Shown here piece by piece: positions 36,246 to 44,194 of a stretch of 64,000 nucleotides of DNA (the stretch's first letter is position 1; every line of letters starts with the position of its first letter). Location: positions 1,798,001-1,862,000 of the forward strand of contig NZ_FO704550.1 in assembly GCF_000968195.1 (NCBI RefSeq), in the 5' to 3' direction. The position numbers were made by a program, and so were the translations under genes. This DNA is from Xenorhabdus doucetiae (lineage in GTDB: Bacteria > Pseudomonadota > Gammaproteobacteria > Enterobacterales > Enterobacteriaceae). The notes below the pieces were generated by a model, which saw only the letters and a program-made list of their open reading frames with translations, did not search any database and had not been told where the DNA came from.

Positions 36246-37268
36246 TCAACGGGGATTATCGGGCTGTCCGCGACGTCCACGGGGGACGTTCTGCACCGGA
36301 TTATCCGCTTGTGCCTGTGTATCACGTTCAGCCGGATGTGTCTGGTGATGCACTTCCTTCAGGTGTCCGATGGCAACCCGCGTGTAAATTTGTGTCGTTT
36401 CCAGCTTCTTATGCCCCAGTATCGCCTGGATATGCCGGGTATCCGCGCCGTTCTCCAGCATCTGCGTGGCCATTGAGTGCCGGAACACGTGACATGACCC
36501 GGCTTTGTCGAGTTTGGCTTCTTCCCGGATAGTATGCCCGGCCATCTGCGTTAAGGTGTTGCGTGACAACGGGTTACCCCTGACGGTGATAAACACGTAT
36601 CCGCTGTCATAGCGGTAAGCCAGTTGCGGGCGCACGTCAGCCAGATACCGCTCCAGCCATGCCAGCGCCCGTTCCCCTATCGGCACGAGCCGGTCATGCC
36701 CCTGTTTTCCCTGCCGCACCGCGACGACACCACGATGGCGGTCGATATCCCCCAGCCGCAGGTTAATCAGCTCGGCACGCCGGATACCCGTACTCCAGAG
36801 CACTTCCAGCACGGCACGGTTACGCAGGCCCAGCGGCGTCCGGGTGTCGAGGCTGTTCAGCACCTGCTCTGTCTCGGTGTCACTCAGTACCTGCATGGGC
36901 AGCCGCTGTTCCTCTTTCGGCAGGATTAACATGTCCGCCGGATTGTACAAGATATGGTGCCGCTGCAATAACCAACGGAACCAGCCCCGCAGGCAACGAA
37001 GCCGCTGTAACTGGCTGTTAGGGCTGTAATGTTGGCCGTCTGCCTTGCGGTAACTGCGCAGATACCGCTGCCAGCCTTCCAGTACAGGCAGGCTCACCTG
37101 GGGGGCATGGCGGATACCCCGCATCTCGCACCAGTCCACGAACGGCATCAGCCATTCCCGGTAAGTTTCCGGTGTCCGGCTGCTGCGGCCGCTGGCGCTC
37201 TGGATTTCAAGGTAAGCCTCCAGTTGCTGGCGCAGGGTTGCAAGGGTAAAAGTCGGTTGGGTTTCCAT
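36246..37268 (-). CDS. XerC/D-like tyrosine recombinase, unit 1
   Basis: 340 aa from the ATG at 37268, which has AGAGGAAAA upstream; the open frame runs to 37535 but the extra N-terminus overlaps the primase gene and looks non-native. N-terminal SAM-like DNA-binding domain (about 1-110). The catalytic domain has Arg in STGIRRAELINL, His-x-x-Arg in HVFRHSMATQM, His in ILGHKKL and the nucleophile Tyr in TTQIYTRV. A long tail follows the Tyr (about 45 residues). It should catalyse integration/excision of the unit at the Rhs core-tip junction. Nearly identical in all three units. Confidence 0.9.
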   Translation of the reverse strand: METQPTFTLATLRQQLEAYLEIQSASGRSSRTPETYREWLMPFVDWCEMRGIRHAPQVSLPVLEGWQRYLRSYRKADGQHYSPNSQLQRLRCLRGWFRWLLQRHHILYNPADMLILPKEEQRLPMQVLSDTETEQVLNSLDTRTPLGLRNRAVLEVLWSTGIRRAELINLRLGDIDRHRGVVAVRQGKQGHDRLVPIGERALAWLERYLADVRPQLAYRYDSGYVFITVRGNPLSRNTLTQMAGHTIREEAKLDKAGSCHVFRHSMATQMLENGADTRHIQAILGHKKLETTQIYTRVAIGHLKEVHHQTHPAERDTQAQADNPVQNVPRGRRGQPDNPR

Positions 37269-37365
37269 GACGGTTTTCCTCTGTGGGCGGGTAAACAGGC
37301 GGTTCCGGCACGACGGTATGATGGGATGTATTAAGGAGGCCGGAACAGTGATTTTTGCGTTTCTC

Positions 37366-37483
37366 CAACTTGCGGGCCGTAAACCCCTGCAAGCACGGGC
37401 TTTGTGGCTGATTTTGTTGCCCCAACTTGGCACCAACCTGAGGCCAACTTGGTGGCAACTTGCGACATGCCAAGCCCAACTTG
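37366..37483. repeat. CAACTTG iteron cluster, unit 1
   Basis: Five copies of CAACTTG (37366, 37423, 37445, 37456, 37477) lie in the 230-bp gap between integrase and primase genes, some within CCAACTTGG palindromes. They look like protein-binding iterons: integrase arm sites, a replication origin or an operator. Confidence 0.6.
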
Positions 37484-37497
37484 CAAACATCATAGGG

Positions 37498-40242
37498 TTA
37501 TGGCGTTGACTCTTCCGGGCTGTCCGGCAAGTCAATCAGGCCACACAGGTGGCTGCCTTCGGCACGGTCGCCATCCCATAACAGCTCATACTGCAACAGG
37601 TGCCCGCGACTGCCGCCGTGGATAAGCAGGTATTCCATGTCGGCCAGCCGCTGGCAATGTACCTTAAGCTGGTTATCACTCCATTGGGTAAAGTCGCGGA
37701 TATCCCGCCGCGTAAAGCGCATTTCACGCAGGGTCTGCTGCCTGCTGGCCGCCATGTCATGCACCATCTGCCGGATAAGCAGCAACAGCTTGCGGGTCTG
37801 CGGCGGCATCTCGTCGAGCGTCCGGCCTAAGATGTCGTGCGCGAGCTGGTTCGCCAGCCGGATATCGTCTTTCGTGACTTCGATATATTCCAGCTTGCGG
37901 CCGCGATGCTCGGCGGTCTTGATTTCCCGCTGATACTGGTGCAGCAACGCGATGCTCTGAATGAGCGTGAGATACTTCATGTGGTCGCGGCGGGTACGGG
38001 TTTTGTCTGACAGGAACGTCAACTGGCTGGCGTAGGGATTGACGACATTCAGGGGTTTAAGCAGCCGCTGGGCGTTCTGGTGTAATGCCATGAGATAGTC
38101 CCGCTCGTTCTCCGCCAGTAAGCCCTCAAGGGTTTGTTTGTGGCGCTGCAAGGCATGGATCGCTTCGGTCTGTTCGCGGGTTTCATTGATGGTCAGCACC
38201 AGACAGCGATTCAATAACTCTTCATCGACATCGATCGCCGTGGTCGTCAGCATCAGCATCACCGGGCCTTTCACCGTGTAGCTTTTGGTCACCAGATTAC
38301 CTGTGGTTTCGTCCTTGCCCGTGCTCGCCATCGTCAGCTCGCCGTCACTCTGCAACAGCTTGAGCGCATAAGCCGCCTGCCGTACCCCTTCTTCTTCGGC
38401 GATAGCCAGTATCTTGTGTTGCAGGTTGGTTTCACCGAGGTAGAACAGGCTCTGCCCGGTCATGGCGCTGTACTGGATGCGCTCTTCTTCCGGTATCAGG
38501 TTGAGCACGGCATCCATCAGGGAGGATTTTCCGGCGGCGCTGCTGCTCTGGATCAGGACAGCCAAGGGTTTAGGCAACTTTCGGCTCACGGCCGCCAAAA
38601 AGCCGGCTAACAGGTTGGTTGATTCCCCCACGACGCCGCAGGTGGCAAGATCCTGCGTGATGCGCGCTGTCAGGTTCGGGTCTTGCAGCAAGGCCAGTGC
38701 CGCTTCCCGTTCGGCCTCGTTCAGTTCAGGCGTTGCCGCTGCCGAACTTTCTCCCTGCTGCTGCCATTGCTCAACGGCCAGTAATACCTGTCCCAGGGCA
38801 CGGCGGAGTTCCCCCTCGGCCAGCCCCAGCTCAGCCGCCGCCATCCGCGCATAGCCCTGACGGCTGCGGGCGCTCATCAGGTCAACCCCATCCAGGAACA
38901 TGACGCCGCTTTGACTATCAACGACCTGCGCATTGAGTTTCAGGGCAACCGCGCCCGCTTTTACGCCCGACAGTCCCCGGATGCACCAGCGCAGGCTGTC
39001 CAGTGAGATCTTAAGCTCCCCGTCTGCCCCGGCTTCCCAGACAAGGCCGGGCGTGGGGTTTTGCACTGTCACCGGGGCCGTCAAAGCAGGCGCAGGGGCG
39101 ATATCTGCCGGGGCTGACGGTGCCGCCTCTGCACGCGCGGTGACGGCCGTTAACATCGGCATCGCGCTCGCCAGCAACAGGCCGAAAGCCGCTTCCGGCT
39201 CTGCCATTTGGCACAGGTACTCGTTCGCGTCCGTCTCCGGCGGGAACATCACCCGCAACGGCGTGATCCCTTTCTCAGCCAGTGCGGCCGCCAGTTTCAC
39301 CGCCGCTTCATTGCCGGCGCTGTCATTGTCGAAGGCGATCAGTACCTGCTTAGTGCCGTAACGTTCAAACGCCTGCCAGTGATCGGCGGTCACACCATGC
39401 ACGCCATAAGCGGCGGTGACATGGCGATACCCGGCAACCCAGAACGACATCGCATCGATCAGCGCTTCACACAGGATCAGGCTTTTTGAGGCCATCAGGG
39501 CCGCTTCATTCCAGACGCCGCCATGTTCTCCCGGCAGGTACAGATGTAGCGGGGTACCCGGTCGGACACGATCGCAGATTTTGCGGCCATAGAGTTCCCG
39601 TATCTGCCCCTCCGGCGTTATCACCGGCACAACCAGCGAGCCGCGCAGGTGCTCACGCCCGTTCTCCCGCAAGATCCCGACTGACCGCAGACGGGCGCGG
39701 ATTTCAGCGCCGGCTTTCAGTTGCTTGGCGGGCAACCGATAGCCCAGCGTGCGGTTGGCAAAGCCCAGCTTAAAATGGGCGACCAGTTCAGGATGGTTGA
39801 GCTTGCGTGCGCTCAGGAACGCCTGCATCTCCGGCGCGTTGAGCAGGGTATGGTGATAAAACTCAACCACCCGGTGCAGCAGTGCCTGCCGCCCGGCTTC
39901 ATTCTCGGCCAGCAACGGCGATTCGGGAGACTCAACCAGCGGCTGAACCGCCGGGTTTTCGCCCAGCGTGCCCCGCAACCACTCAACCGCATGACGCAGG
40001 CTCAAGCCTTCGGTTTGCATCACCCAGTCCAGCACCGACCCGCCCGCGTTACAGCCAAAGCAGTGATAGAGGTTCTTCGACGGCGTGATCACCATCGAGG
40101 GCGTTTTTTCCTGATGGAACGGGCACAGCACGGTCATGTCCTTGCCGCGCGGGGTTAACTGCCGCCCCTGTTGCTCGATAACGGCAACTAAAGAGACGGC
40201 GGATTTCAGGTGCTGTAATTCTGCGTCGGGAATGCGAGCCAT
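37498..40242 (-). CDS. Primase-like replication protein (CHC2 zinc finger, Toprim, P-loop), unit 1
   Basis: 914 aa. DnaG-type zinc finger with Cys40, His43, Cys61, Cys64 (LCPFHQEKTPS ... YHCFGCNAGG). Toprim domain near 255-330 (LILCEALIDAMSF, LIAFDNDSAGN). Low-complexity Ala/Pro linker near 365-400. C-terminal P-loop ATPase region with SSSAAGKSS near 570 and a Walker B/sensor-like stretch (ILAIAEEEG, LMLTTTAID). The layout recalls primase-helicase proteins of phage satellites such as P4 alpha. It probably primes replication of the excised circle. Divergent from xre. Confidence 0.88.
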   Translation of the reverse strand: MARIPDAELQHLKSAVSLVAVIEQQGRQLTPRGKDMTVLCPFHQEKTPSMVITPSKNLYHCFGCNAGGSVLDWVMQTEGLSLRHAVEWLRGTLGENPAVQPLVESPESPLLAENEAGRQALLHRVVEFYHHTLLNAPEMQAFLSARKLNHPELVAHFKLGFANRTLGYRLPAKQLKAGAEIRARLRSVGILRENGREHLRGSLVVPVITPEGQIRELYGRKICDRVRPGTPLHLYLPGEHGGVWNEAALMASKSLILCEALIDAMSFWVAGYRHVTAAYGVHGVTADHWQAFERYGTKQVLIAFDNDSAGNEAAVKLAAALAEKGITPLRVMFPPETDANEYLCQMAEPEAAFGLLLASAMPMLTAVTARAEAAPSAPADIAPAPALTAPVTVQNPTPGLVWEAGADGELKISLDSLRWCIRGLSGVKAGAVALKLNAQVVDSQSGVMFLDGVDLMSARSRQGYARMAAAELGLAEGELRRALGQVLLAVEQWQQQGESSAAATPELNEAEREAALALLQDPNLTARITQDLATCGVVGESTNLLAGFLAAVSRKLPKPLAVLIQSSSAAGKSSLMDAVLNLIPEEERIQYSAMTGQSLFYLGETNLQHKILAIAEEEGVRQAAYALKLLQSDGELTMASTGKDETTGNLVTKSYTVKGPVMLMLTTTAIDVDEELLNRCLVLTINETREQTEAIHALQRHKQTLEGLLAENERDYLMALHQNAQRLLKPLNVVNPYASQLTFLSDKTRTRRDHMKYLTLIQSIALLHQYQREIKTAEHRGRKLEYIEVTKDDIRLANQLAHDILGRTLDEMPPQTRKLLLLIRQMVHDMAASRQQTLREMRFTRRDIRDFTQWSDNQLKVHCQRLADMEYLLIHGGSRGHLLQYELLWDGDRAEGSHLCGLIDLPDSPEESTP

Positions 40243-40275
40243 TGCAAAGTTCCTTCTTTAAAGCCTTGTCAATAG

Positions 40276-40301
40276 ACATTAATGTAGAGTATATTATCTA
40301 T
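40276..40301. promoter_or_regulatory. Operator-like palindromes between primase and xre, unit 1
   Basis: ACATTAATGT followed directly by TAGA-8-TCTA in the 103-bp divergent promoter region. Unlike the operator in units 2/3, in line with the different XRE protein. Confidence 0.45.
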
Positions 40302-40345
40302 ATATTATGAGATTTGCAACAGGCAACTAAAAAGGAGACCGTACA

Positions 40346-40747
40346 ATGAGCGCCATTGATTCATTGTGTGCAGGGTTGGATATGACAGCATTTGCAGAAC
40401 GTCTTCGCTTGTTGCGTGAAGCCCGTAATTTAAATCAGGTTCGTTTAGCTGAACTGCTTGGCGTTGATCCGCGAGCTTATAACCGCTGGGAAAAAGGCGC
40501 GAGTGCGCCCCATCTGGAGACGGTGATTAAGATCGCAGATGTCCTTCAGGTGACGATAGATGAGTTGGTTGGCCGCAAGGCGGTCTCGGATGAAGTGAAG
40601 ATCCGCAACCATACCTTACATTCGCTGTGGCAAAAAGCGGATTCGTTGCCCGATACCGATCAACAAGCCCTGATCGTGATACTTGACAGTTTTGTTAAGA
40701 AGGCGATGGTTGAACAGGTGATGGGATTAAACAACATCAAGCGTTAA
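40346..40747 (+). CDS. XRE-family regulator, type 1 (unit 1)
   Basis: 133 aa. Helix-turn-helix domain at about 17-72 (RLRLLREARNLNQVRLAELLGVDPRAYNRWEKGASAPHL), then an alpha-helical tail. The ATG follows AAAGGAG. It is divergent from the primase gene and likely represses both, like a satellite or phage immunity switch. It is not closely similar to the XRE protein of units 2 and 3. Confidence 0.85.
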   Translation: MSAIDSLCAGLDMTAFAERLRLLREARNLNQVRLAELLGVDPRAYNRWEKGASAPHLETVIKIADVLQVTIDELVGRKAVSDEVKIRNHTLHSLWQKADSLPDTDQQALIVILDSFVKKAMVEQVMGLNNIKR

Positions 40748-40825
40748 AGCTAGAAAGACGCGGCAGAACATGAGTTCGCACCTCATTTCCGCCGCTAACC
40801 ATAAGCAACTAAATAGGAGTTGAAC

Positions 40826-41146
40826 ATGGCTAAGGCGCATTCTAAGCAAAACGCGGCTCAAAATAAAGCCGCCAAAACAGAACGTTATTACACTGTGGGA
40901 TACGTCCCGCAAAACGACAAAGCCAAAGCACCGCCCGCAATACACCTTAAGGGGCAATGGCTTAAGGCCGCCGGGTTTGAGATTGGCGGCTCGGTGACGG
41001 TGAAGATCATGGACGGCTGTTTAGTGCTGATCCCCGACAGTGACGAGACCCACAGCCTCAAGCAGCAATACCAGCGCCAGCGCGAGCAAATCAGTGAAAT
41101 TAAGCTGAGGATGCGCGAGCTGATTGGCGACTACAAAAGCCGCTAA
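40826..41146 (+). CDS. SymE-like protein, unit 1
   Basis: 106 aa. SymE toxin family core (TVGYVPQNDK...IHLKGQWLKAAGFEIGGSVTVKIMDGCLVLIPDSDE), with a Lys/Ala-rich N-terminus and a C-terminal Gln/Arg-rich helix. E. coli SymE is an SOS-induced protein with an AbrB-like fold controlled by an antisense RNA; I see no SymR or LexA site here. Start at 40826 with TAGGAG upstream. SymE-like genes often flank Rhs loci. Confidence 0.85.
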   Translation: MAKAHSKQNAAQNKAAKTERYYTVGYVPQNDKAKAPPAIHLKGQWLKAAGFEIGGSVTVKIMDGCLVLIPDSDETHSLKQQYQRQREQISEIKLRMRELIGDYKSR

Positions 41147-41177
41147 GGGCAGGGCGTGAGCTGCTCTTAGAAAGAAC

Positions 41178-41215
41178 AAAGCCGGAAGATCGCGGGGATC
41201 TTTCCGGCTTTATAA
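41178..41215. terminator. Bidirectional terminator, unit 1
   Basis: Stem AAAGCCGGAAGATC / GATCTTTCCGGCTTT around CGCGGG, between convergent symE and immunity B. Confidence 0.85.
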
Positions 41216-41295
41216 TCATTTTACATCTGCTTCGATAACTCCTAAGGGTATATGGTTGCTGAACTTATACCCGTTAGAAATCTCCATCATGTCAA

Positions 41296-41697
41296 TTACA
41301 AGAAGGTAAACCCAAAGAAATTATTAGGATCTAACAATAACTCTCTTTTAATATCACCTTCTTTATAATTGATTTTCATTTTAGAAAAAGGAGTAACATG
41401 ATGATCTATACTTAAAACAGTCACATCCTGCTCTGTTTTAAACAATTGTGAATATATTGACATCAGTGAAAATTTATCATCCTCATCTAAATCAAACCAC
41501 ACATCTATTTTTGAAAGAGTCCTACAATCAATAACGCCATTATCATTTATGTATAATTCGAGTATTTTTTCATCAAAAATAAAATACATCCTTTCATACA
41601 TTGGATGGAAGCGAGAGTACTCATCCGTGTCTGTATAACCAGTAATCATTACATCGTGTAGCGATTGATGTTGCATACTTTCTATAAAGCTTTTCAA
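41296..41697 (-). CDS. Putative immunity protein for Rhs tip B
   Basis: 133 aa, acidic and AT-rich in codon use. I do not recognise the family. It starts 14 bases after the stop of toxin tip B, in the position held by immunity genes in the other units. Confidence 0.6.
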   Translation of the reverse strand: MKSFIESMQHQSLHDVMITGYTDTDEYSRFHPMYERMYFIFDEKILELYINDNGVIDCRTLSKIDVWFDLDEDDKFSLMSIYSQLFKTEQDVTVLSIDHHVTPFSKMKINYKEGDIKRELLLDPNNFFGFTFL

Positions 41698-41711
41698 GGT
41701 ATACCTTCCCT

Positions 41712-42056
41712 TTATGGAGAAAAAATGATTCCAATATCCATACCCTTACCTGACTCAATGAGTGTCACAAACTCTTCTGTACCATCAGGGAGTTTTTTGG
41801 ATATATATGTCATCCCTTCTCCTCTATATACATCCATAAGAGGTTGATCTTTTTTAATAGTACCTTTCCCAACGTGAACTAATTTTCCACTATCTCTTAA
41901 TGATTCAATATCTTTTAAGAATTCGGCACCTTCATCCACTTTCCATTTTGGATATTTTTTGCCTAAATATTTTTCAAGAATACCTTTGTGTCGAATGAAA
42001 TGATCTTTAAAGTTTTTCCCTGGTTTTATGCTACAACCCGCTAACCCGAATGGGTC
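41712..42056 (-). CDS. Orphan Rhs toxin tip B, unassigned
   Basis: 115 codons open from the DPFGLAG junction. The ~107 residues after the motif contain NFKDHFIRHKGILEKYLGKK and VYRGEGMTYISKKLPDGTEEFVTLIESGKGMDIG. The HF-x-RH and the C-terminal T-x-x-x-G-K-G-M-D pattern suggest a small nuclease/RNase fold, but I cannot name it. No start codon of its own at the junction; a GTG at 41939 could give a 75-aa product. Confidence 0.6.
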   Translation of the reverse strand, partial: DPFGLAGCSIKPGKNFKDHFIRHKGILEKYLGKKYPKWKVDEGAEFLKDIESLRDSGKLVHVGKGTIKKDQPLMDVYRGEGMTYISKKLPDGTEEFVTLIESGKGMDIGIIFSP

Positions 42057-42060
42057 TTAG
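42041..42060. repeat. Unit junction (att-like site) 2
   Basis: CTAACCCGAATGGGTCTTAG: the tip B start codons (D-P-F-G-L on the - strand) meet the left end of unit 2. Confidence 0.8.
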
Positions 42061-42131
42061 GGATTACCCCGACACGACCATACTTTTTAGGCAGGATTTT
42101 TTCTTTAATAACAGATTGTTAAAGAGCCGGT

Positions 42132-42158
42132 TTTACCCGTTGGGGTAAAGGTTTTTTT
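42132..42158 (+). terminator. Terminator near left end of unit 2
   Basis: Stem TTTACCC / GGGTAAA, loop GTTG, seven Ts. Confidence 0.75.
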
Positions 42159-42704
42159 GCCCGATCCCCGATGTGCACTTTCAGTCCATTGCGCCCGTTT
42201 GCTGTAGTGCAGTATAGCGCCTGTGCTCGCGCGCGTTGACTCAACAGCTTGATTTTGTGATGTGTTTCCCTTTCGGCAACGGGCGAACGTCGCCCAGCTT
42301 GTCTGGGCGGCGGGCGGCCGTTCTGCGGGTGCGGGCGGCATAGAGCCTGCAAGCGGCGCCCCTGCGACGCTCTCAGGCAGCGGGGCTTCGGTTATTCACT
42401 GTTTTGTTGATGGCACCGTCCCAACAGGGAAGCCCCCTGCGGGGGCTGCACGGGGCGGAGATGGCGAGCACGGCAACGAGCAACGGAGCGCAGCGCAGTG
42501 CGAGCCGCGCGCAGCCAGTGCAGCGGGGCCGGGGCGGGGGAGGTAAAAACGGAGGCCGCAGGCCGACCTGCCTACAGGGGGGTTGGCCGGACGCGGGCAG
42601 GGCAGCTAAGGAAGAACGCGGATTGCCAAGGGCTGGCTCGGCAGGTTAGAGCAGAAGGCGCCAGCCTTGTGCGGCGGCACCCCGGCGATGCCGATAGGTG
42701 GGGG

Positions 42705-42809
42705 CACCGACATAATGCAGATTATACGCATGAAGCCGCTCACCGTGCCGCAGGCTGACGCCGGGGACTGGCGGCGCCGTGCGTATAATCCCCTCGCATT
42801 ATGTTGAAT
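42705..42809. repeat. Inverted pair of dif/cer-like Xer sites, unit 2
   Basis: Same two sites and spacing (105 bp overall) as in unit 1. The DNA between them differs in several bases while both sites are unchanged, which hints at selection on the sites. Confidence 0.5.
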
Positions 42810-42942
42810 AGGCTTTGGGCGGCCTGCACCGGCTTAACGGGGACACCCCGGCTCAGGCCGCCCATTGCCTATTTACCCCCGCTATCACCGGGGCTGACGG
42901 GCAGTCCGGCCACGGTCTGCCCCCGCGCAGCACCCGGCGAAC

Positions 42943-43965
42943 TCAACGGGGATTATCGGGCTGTCCGCGACGTCCACGGGGGACGTTCTGCACCGGATTA
43001 TCCGCTTGTGCCTGTGTATCACGTTCAGCCGGATGTGTCTGGTGATGCACTTCCTTCAGGTGTCCGATGGCAACCCGCGTGTAAATTTGTGTCGTTTCCA
43101 GCTTCTTATGCCCCAGTATCGCCTGGATATGCCGGGTATCCGCGCCGTTCTCCAGCATCTGCGTGGCCATTGAGTGCCGGAACACGTGACATGACCCGGC
43201 TTTGTCGAGTTTGGCTTCTTCCCGGATAGTATGCCCGGCCATCTGCGTTAAGGTGTTGCGTGACAACGGGTTACCCCTGACGGTGATAAACACGTATCCG
43301 CTGTCATAGCGGTAAGCCAGTTGCGGGCGCACGTCAGCCAGATACCGCTCCAGCCATGCCAGCGCCCGTTCCCCTATCGGCACGAGCCGGTCATGCCCCT
43401 GTTTTCCCTGCCGCACCGCGACGACACCACGATGGCGGTCGATATCCCCCAGCCGCAGGTTAATCAGCTCGGCACGCCGGATACCCGTACTCCAGAGCAC
43501 TTCCAGCACGGCACGGTTACGCAGGCCCAGCGGCGTCCGGGTGTCGAGGCTGTTCAGCACCTGCTCTGTCTCGGTGTCACTCAGTACCTGCATGGGCAGC
43601 CGCTGTTCCTCTTTCGGCAGGATTAACATGTCCGCCGGATTGTACAAGATATGGTGCCGCTGCAATAACCAACGGAACCAGCCCCGCAGGCAACGAAGCC
43701 GCTGTAACTGGCTGTTAGGGCTGTAATGTTGGCCGTCTGCCTTGCGGTAACTGCGCAGATACCGCTGCCAGCCTTCCAGTACCGGCAGGCTCACCTGGGG
43801 GGCATGGCGGATACCCCGCATCTCGCACCAGTCCACGAACGGCATCAGCCATTCCCGGTAAGTTTCCGGTGTCCGGTTGCTGCGTCCGCTGGCGCTCTGG
43901 ATTTCAAGGTAAGCCTCCAGTTGCTGGCGCAGGGTTGCAAGGGTAAAAGTCGGTTGGGTTTCCAT
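42943..43965 (-). CDS. XerC/D-like tyrosine recombinase, unit 2
   Basis: 340 aa from the ATG at 43965. Same R, H-x-x-R, H and Y catalytic set as the unit 1 copy, with near-identical protein (for example SNRTPET versus SSRTPET near residue 28). The alternative longer frame starts at 44232 and overlaps the primase gene. Confidence 0.9.
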   Translation of the reverse strand: METQPTFTLATLRQQLEAYLEIQSASGRSNRTPETYREWLMPFVDWCEMRGIRHAPQVSLPVLEGWQRYLRSYRKADGQHYSPNSQLQRLRCLRGWFRWLLQRHHILYNPADMLILPKEEQRLPMQVLSDTETEQVLNSLDTRTPLGLRNRAVLEVLWSTGIRRAELINLRLGDIDRHRGVVAVRQGKQGHDRLVPIGERALAWLERYLADVRPQLAYRYDSGYVFITVRGNPLSRNTLTQMAGHTIREEAKLDKAGSCHVFRHSMATQMLENGADTRHIQAILGHKKLETTQIYTRVAIGHLKEVHHQTHPAERDTQAQADNPVQNVPRGRRGQPDNPR

Positions 43966-44062
43966 GACGGTTTTCCTCTGTGGGCGGGTAAACAGGCGGT
44001 TCCGGCACGACGGTATGATGGGATGTATTAAGGAGGCCGGAACAGTGATTTTTGCGTTTTTC

Positions 44063-44180
44063 CAACTTACGGGCGGTGAAGCCTTGCCAGCACGGGCTTT
44101 GTGGCTGATTTTGTTGCCCCAACTTGGCACCAACCTGAGGCCAACTTGGTGGCAACTTGCGACATTCCCAATCCAACTTG
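44063..44180. repeat. CAACTTG iteron cluster, unit 2
   Basis: Four exact copies (44120, 44142, 44153, 44174) and one variant CAACTTA (44063) between integrase and primase. Confidence 0.55.
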
Positions 44181-44194
44181 CGAACATCATAAGG

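Larger units (their letters stand above)
35325..42056. mobile_element. Tip-carrying integrative element, unit 1 (6732 bp)
   Basis: Bounded by junctions 1 and 2. Contents from left: GC-rich non-coding end (35326-36245), integrase, CAACTTG repeats, primase-like gene, divergent xre, symE-like gene, terminator, immunity B, tip B. It has no 65-aa gene, and a different xre and regulatory region from units 2/3, so it is an independent member of the family. There are no capsid, transfer or transposase genes. Confidence 0.8.
42058..42942. other. GC-rich non-coding end of unit 2
   Basis: Same features as in unit 1: terminator at 42132, palindromes, inverted dif-like pair 42705-42809, hairpin 42817-42863. 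Shorter by 40 bp than in unit 3. Confidence 0.6.

Noticed and set aside
35500..36350. Long + strand open frames in the GC-rich unit ends (also near 42262-42758 and 49061-49646)
   Set aside because: Arg/Ala/Gly/Pro-rich, no family features, no good ribosome sites, and frames vary between units. They look like by-products of high GC content.
36246..37535. Longer 429-aa version of the integrase
   Set aside because: The extra ~89 residues overlap the primase gene and the CAACTTG repeats and look non-native. The ATG at 37268 has a good ribosome site and gives a normal length.
37600..40160. Many open frames antisense to the primase genes
   Set aside because: They lie opposite a well-supported 914-aa family protein, are repeated only because the gene is repeated, and have no start signals.
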